From Clostridiales bacterium (GTDB lineage: Bacteria; Bacillota; Clostridia; Peptostreptococcales; BM714), in contig PKTO01000078.1 in assembly GCA_002869095.1 (NCBI GenBank), positions 1 through 8,373 of the forward strand: DNA of 8,373 nucleotides, in the 5' to 3' direction. The notes beneath the pieces are model-generated. The model searched no databases. It worked only from the letters and a program-made list of their open reading frames with translations, and was not told the origin of the DNA. The position numbers and the translations under genes were made by a program. Positions 4,967 to 8,373 of this stretch are shown here, one piece after another (within the stretch, counting starts at the first letter, position 1; the number at the start of each line of letters is the position of its first letter).

Positions 4967-7120
4967 ATGTATGCTGAAATTGCTTTGATAAGAAATGACA
5001 AGGATACAGATAAACTCTATACCTATGGAATTCCAGAATGCTATGAATACGATTTGAATAAAGGCGACAAGGTTTCCGTATCTTTCGGCAGAGGTTCAAA
5101 CCGCCTTATGGGATTTGTATTCAACATCCATAAATGCGTTCCCGATTTTAAGACAAAAGAAATAATTGAAATATTTTCGCCTGTTTATTCTTTGAACGAA
5201 AAACAAATCAATCTGTGCAATTGGATGAGAAAGAAATACGCATGCACTTATGCCCAGGCAATTAAAACTATTCTGCCCCAGGACTTCATCAGAGGAACTA
5301 AGCCGGCTTGCAATACGATTCTTGAATTGCCCGGATCAATTTCAAGCGCGGAATCCATTGATTCAAAAATACGCCCAAATGCCACAATACAAAAAAAGGC
5401 TTTGATGTATCTATTAGAAAATGGAAGTGTTGAGGAAGCCTCTCTTATGGAAGCTGCCGGCATAACAAGGGCGTCAATAGACAAACTTGTCGGGAAGGAA
5501 TTAATCGTATCCAAAAGGACGCATTGCTCTATAAAGTCACCAACCGGCATTGAAGCAAATGCAGACAATCGGATTTCTGACAATATACTTTGCATGCTTG
5601 ACAGTCCGGAGCGCGAGGCTTGCTATTTGCACTATATTGATCAAGCGGCAAAAAGAATGGAAAGCGTGCTGGTTGTTTCAAATGAAATTGCGGAAGCTGA
5701 AAAGCTCTTTAAAAATTTTTCTAAAAAATATGAAAGGCTGAATCCTGTATTGTACAGCGGCAATCTTACCATATCCGCTCTGGAATCCATGCAAAAGTCG
5801 ATTCTTTCAAATAATACGAAAATGGTTTTCGGAACACGAAATTCTGTGTTTCTGCCTTATAAAAAACTTGGTCTCATAATTGTCGACCGCGAAAGCGAAT
5901 ACGGGCACAAGTCGGATTCAATGCCCAAATTTCATACAAGCGAAATTGCGGAATTCCTGAAACACTCGCACAGTGCCAGGTTGATGTATTCCGACATAAG
6001 TCCGTCTATAGGCAACTATTTTAAAAATTCCAACAGGAATACTCTATTTATTGGGAAAAATGCTGAAATAGGAAATTTGAATGGAATTTCATGCATTGAT
6101 ATGAAGAAGGAATTGAAAAGCGGCAACAGAACAATGTTCAGCACGAATCTTGAAAATAAAATAGCGACATGCAGAAGATCAGGGAAAGGAACAATAATTC
6201 TATTGAATCAAAAGGGACACTCTACATCTGTTGCCTGCAGATCATGCGGATATGTAATGAAGTGCCCTTCATGCGGTCTTTCACTTTCATATTATTCAGG
6301 GGATGAATCGCTAAGATGTCCTCACTGTTCCTATCAAATACCGACTGACACCGTCTGTCCTTCATGCGGAAGCAATTATTACAAGTACTTCGGAATAGGT
6401 CCCGAAAAGGTGAGGGAGGAAATTGAAAAAAGATTCAGCGGTTCAAATGTGCTCTTGATAAACAGTGAAAAAACGAAAACATATAAAGAGCTGCAAAAAT
6501 CGGCTCGAGATTTCAACTCGGGCAAGCATGACATAATCATAACCACTGAATTGATTATTAAGAAAAATCTTATTGAGCGCCCAGTTCTGTTTGCAATATT
6601 GAACGCAGACATGTTTCTTTACGGACAGGACTACAATGCAAACGAAAGATTTTTTTCTCTGATCAGAAAAATAAGGTCATCAATTTCCAACGTAGACAGC
6701 GAGCTCTTGATACAGTCATATGATCCGTCGCAAATGGCAATAAGGCATGCGGTCAATAATGATTATGGAGAATTTTACAAAGAAGAGCTTGTGTACAGAA
6801 ACACCCTTAAGCTTCCGCCTTTCTACAGAATGGCAGTTTTCCACATCTTTGGAGACGAAGAAAAGAATGTCCTGGAATCGGCCAAAGGCTACGCCGAATG
6901 TCTGAAGAAAGCCGTCGAAGGATCGAACATCAAAATTCTCGGTCCAAGCAAAAACAACGGTCTTAAATATAAATCAAAATTCAAGTATCAGCTTGTGGCA
7001 AAGTATGCGCCGGTTGATATTAAGGAATTTATGGGTATAATAAAGTATGTGAATGATAATAAGAGGCAGGCTTTCAGAAAGTTGTCCGTAAAGCTTTCAT
7101 ACGATATTGATTCGCGATAA
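4967..7120 (+). CDS. priA: PriA-like primosomal protein N' with degenerate ATPase motifs (probable pseudohelicase)
   Basis: PriA recognises stalled forks and starts replication restart; most homologues are 3'-5' DEXH helicases. This 717-residue product aligns over its whole length: N-terminal fork-binding domain (1-100, with KLYTYGIP), winged-helix region (about 100-195), two helicase lobes, zinc module and C-terminal domain (LPPFYRMAVF 616-625, ILGP 657-660). The eight zinc cysteines (424, 427, 433, 436, 451, 454, 464, 467) have exactly the E. coli spacing. The catalytic motifs are gone. MLDSPEREACY (210-220) stands where GVTGSGKTEVY belongs, DRESE (307-311) for DEEHE, SDISPS (342-347) for GSATPS, NQKG (414-417) for NRRG, TTELIIKK (526-533) for GTQMIAKG, and KIRSSIS (568-574) for QVAGRAG. 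The frame is unbroken. The ATG at 4967 follows GGAGG (4951-4955) by 11 nt; the upstream TTG at 4883 lies in the leader. Helicase loss is inferred from sequence only. Confidence 0.9.
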   Translation: MYAEIALIRNDKDTDKLYTYGIPECYEYDLNKGDKVSVSFGRGSNRLMGFVFNIHKCVPDFKTKEIIEIFSPVYSLNEKQINLCNWMRKKYACTYAQAIKTILPQDFIRGTKPACNTILELPGSISSAESIDSKIRPNATIQKKALMYLLENGSVEEASLMEAAGITRASIDKLVGKELIVSKRTHCSIKSPTGIEANADNRISDNILCMLDSPEREACYLHYIDQAAKRMESVLVVSNEIAEAEKLFKNFSKKYERLNPVLYSGNLTISALESMQKSILSNNTKMVFGTRNSVFLPYKKLGLIIVDRESEYGHKSDSMPKFHTSEIAEFLKHSHSARLMYSDISPSIGNYFKNSNRNTLFIGKNAEIGNLNGISCIDMKKELKSGNRTMFSTNLENKIATCRRSGKGTIILLNQKGHSTSVACRSCGYVMKCPSCGLSLSYYSGDESLRCPHCSYQIPTDTVCPSCGSNYYKYFGIGPEKVREEIEKRFSGSNVLLINSEKTKTYKELQKSARDFNSGKHDIIITTELIIKKNLIERPVLFAILNADMFLYGQDYNANERFFSLIRKIRSSISNVDSELLIQSYDPSQMAIRHAVNNDYGEFYKEELVYRNTLKLPPFYRMAVFHIFGDEEKNVLESAKGYAECLKKAVEGSNIKILGPSKNNGLKYKSKFKYQLVAKYAPVDIKEFMGIIKYVNDNKRQAFRKLSVKLSYDIDSR

Positions 7121-7149
7121 AATGGATTGTATAAATTGGAGGTATCGAA

Positions 7150-7599
7150 ATGGCAATAAGAAATGTTCGAAAAGAAGGGGATCCCATACTGAGGAAGAGG
7201 TCAAAAGAGGTATCTGAAATCAACGAAAGAATTCAAATTCTTCTTGACGACATGATTGAAACCATGGATGAAGAAGACGGAGTGGGCCTTGCGGCTCCAC
7301 AGGTTGGAGTATTGAAGAGAGTAATTGTAATAAGAATTGGAGATGAGCTCATACAACTGATAAACCCTGAAATAATCTATGAAAACGGTGAACAAACGGA
7401 CATTGAAGGCTGTTTGAGTGTCCCGGGCATATCAATGAACGTCACCAGACCCCTTACCGTCAAGGTAAAGGGCATTGACAGAAATGGAAAAGAAGTGGAA
7501 TATGAAGGTTCCGACTTGCTGGCAAGGGCATTTTGCCATGAAGTTGACCATTTGAACGGCATATTGTTCATAGACAAAGGGATTTCAGAAAGCGAGTAG
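7150..7599 (+). CDS. def: Peptide deformylase
   Basis: Peptide deformylase removes the formyl group from the N-terminal methionine of new proteins at the ribosome, using a bound metal ion (usually Fe2+). The 149-residue product has all three motifs: [10 protein letters not shown] (44-53), EGCLSVPG (86-93) with metal ligand Cys88, and [13 protein letters not shown] (130-142) with metal ligands His130 and His134 and catalytic Glu131. The EGCLS form and short C-terminus fit the type 1 enzymes. SD GGAGG (7138-7142) lies 7 nt before the ATG, 29 nt after the priA stop. fmt, which adds the formyl group that this enzyme removes, follows 8 nt later, the conserved def-fmt pair. Nothing looks damaged. 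Confidence 0.97.
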   Translation: MAIRNVRKEGDPILRKRSKEVSEINERIQILLDDMIETMDEEDGVGLAAPQVGVLKRVIVIRIGDELIQLINPEIIYENGEQTDIEGCLSVPGISMNVTRPLTVKVKGIDRNGKEVEYEGSDLLARAFCHEVDHLNGILFIDKGISESE

Positions 7600-7607
7600 G
7601 TGAATTC

Positions 7608-8373
7608 ATGAAAATAATATTTTTTGGAACTCCGGAATTTTCATTGAAAACTCTTGAGGTTCTGAACATGCACCACGAAGTGGCCTTGGTTGTTACACAA
7701 CCTGACAAAAGAAAAGGCAGAGGCAAAATATTGCAGATGACACCCGTGAAGGAATATGCTTTAAAATCCGGAATTCCTGTTTTTCAACCTGCAAATGTAA
7801 ATGCCGCAGAATCGATTTCTTTCATTAGTGAGTTCAATCCGGATGTGGCTGTAGTTGTTGCATACGGACAAATCCTGAGCAGCCATGTGCTCGATTTGCC
7901 CAAACTCGGCTGTTACAACATACACGCATCAATTTTGCCTTATTACCGGGGCGCTGCGCCGATAAATAGCGCAATCATAAATGGAGAGACAAAAACCGGC
8001 GTAACCATAATGAAGATGGACAAAGGAATGGATACTGGCGATATTTTGTTATCAAAGGAGATTCCCTTGAATTATACCGATACGGCGGGCTTGCTTCATG
8101 ACCGTTTGGCAATCCTTGGTTCGGAAGCAATTCTGGAAGCTGTTGAAATATTGAAAAGTGGAAACGCGTCATTTGTCAAACAAAATGAAAACCTTGCAAC
8201 TTATGCTCCCAAATTGACCAAGGAAACCGGTTTAATCGACTGGAACAAAAGCGGCGAGGAAATAAGGAACCTTGTCAGGGGATTGAACCCTTGGCCTGGT
8301 GCATACACATATTACGAAGGCTTAAAAATGAAAATTTGGGAAGCCGATTATGTGGAATGCGAGGCTACTCTGC
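7608..8373 (+). CDS. fmt: Methionyl-tRNA formyltransferase (3' truncated by window edge)
   Basis: Fmt transfers a formyl group from 10-formyltetrahydrofolate to methionyl initiator tRNA. The window holds 255 codons of an expected 310 or so, with no stop or frameshift. The N-terminal formyltransferase domain begins MKIIFFGTPEFS and has the VVTQPDKRKGRGK loop (28-40). The catalytic centre is NIHASILPYYRG (104-115) with Asn104 and His106, plus Asp142 in KGMDTGDIL (139-147). The later LATYAPKLTKE (196-206), IDWNKS and GLNPWPGAYT (225-234) mark the linker and the start of the C-terminal tRNA-binding domain. SD AGGTGA (7598-7603) overlaps the def stop and lies 4 nt before the ATG. The last domain and the stop are outside the window. 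Confidence 0.96.
   Translation, partial: MKIIFFGTPEFSLKTLEVLNMHHEVALVVTQPDKRKGRGKILQMTPVKEYALKSGIPVFQPANVNAAESISFISEFNPDVAVVVAYGQILSSHVLDLPKLGCYNIHASILPYYRGAAPINSAIINGETKTGVTIMKMDKGMDTGDILLSKEIPLNYTDTAGLLHDRLAILGSEAILEAVEILKSGNASFVKQNENLATYAPKLTKETGLIDWNKSGEEIRNLVRGLNPWPGAYTYYEGLKMKIWEADYVECEATL

Noticed and set aside
321..8172. Many open frames on the minus strand (for example 3624-4049 and 4104-4478)
   Set aside because: They lie wholly opposite well-recognised genes, show no family motifs or SD sites, and look like antisense shadows of the coding strand.

Overview
The window reads as a compact, AT-rich chromosomal housekeeping block from a low-GC Gram-positive bacterium, most likely a clostridium-like Firmicute. 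The evidence is the gene order, pnp / dut / dapG-type aspartokinase / yicC / gmk / rpoZ / coaBC / priA / def / fmt, together with purine-rich Shine-Dalgarno (SD) sites of AGGAGG type before most genes. All ten genes lie on the + strand. I see no RNA gene, insertion sequence, CRISPR array or phage gene, and no gene-free stretch longer than about 110 bases.

Layout: (1) 1-173, the 3' end of pnp with its S1 domain, closed by a clear intrinsic terminator at 178-204. (2) A probable promoter at 203-233, then a tight run: dut, aspartokinase, yicC, gmk, rpoZ and coaBC. Gaps are 9-17 nt and gmk overlaps rpoZ by 8 nt. (3) A 103-nt leader between coaBC and priA with a -10-like box and a terminator-like hairpin. 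(4) priA, def, fmt; fmt runs off the right edge. The products serve nucleotide hygiene and supply (dUTPase, guanylate kinase), the diaminopimelate/lysine branch (aspartokinase), RNA metabolism and transcription (PNPase, YicC, RNA polymerase omega), coenzyme A synthesis (CoaBC), replication restart (PriA) and N-terminal formyl-methionine handling (Def, Fmt).

Three genes are not ordinary. yicC and the neighbouring gmk each carry a single in-frame TAA near the 5' end (codon 23 and codon 16). Everything else about them is intact: strong SD, start, full length and family motifs. In gmk the stop lies directly before the P-loop of a normally essential enzyme. The stops are recent nonsense mutations, sequence errors, or codons bypassed in some way.

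The priA product is full length and keeps the eight zinc cysteines with canonical spacing and recognisable N- and C-terminal DNA-binding regions. Nearly every ATPase/helicase motif is replaced: Walker A, DEEH box, SAT-like motif, GTQM/KG motif and GRAGR arginine motif. It appears to be a pseudohelicase PriA, a state known from Actinobacteria and Deinococcus but unexpected in a Firmicute. This is the most interesting signal in the window.
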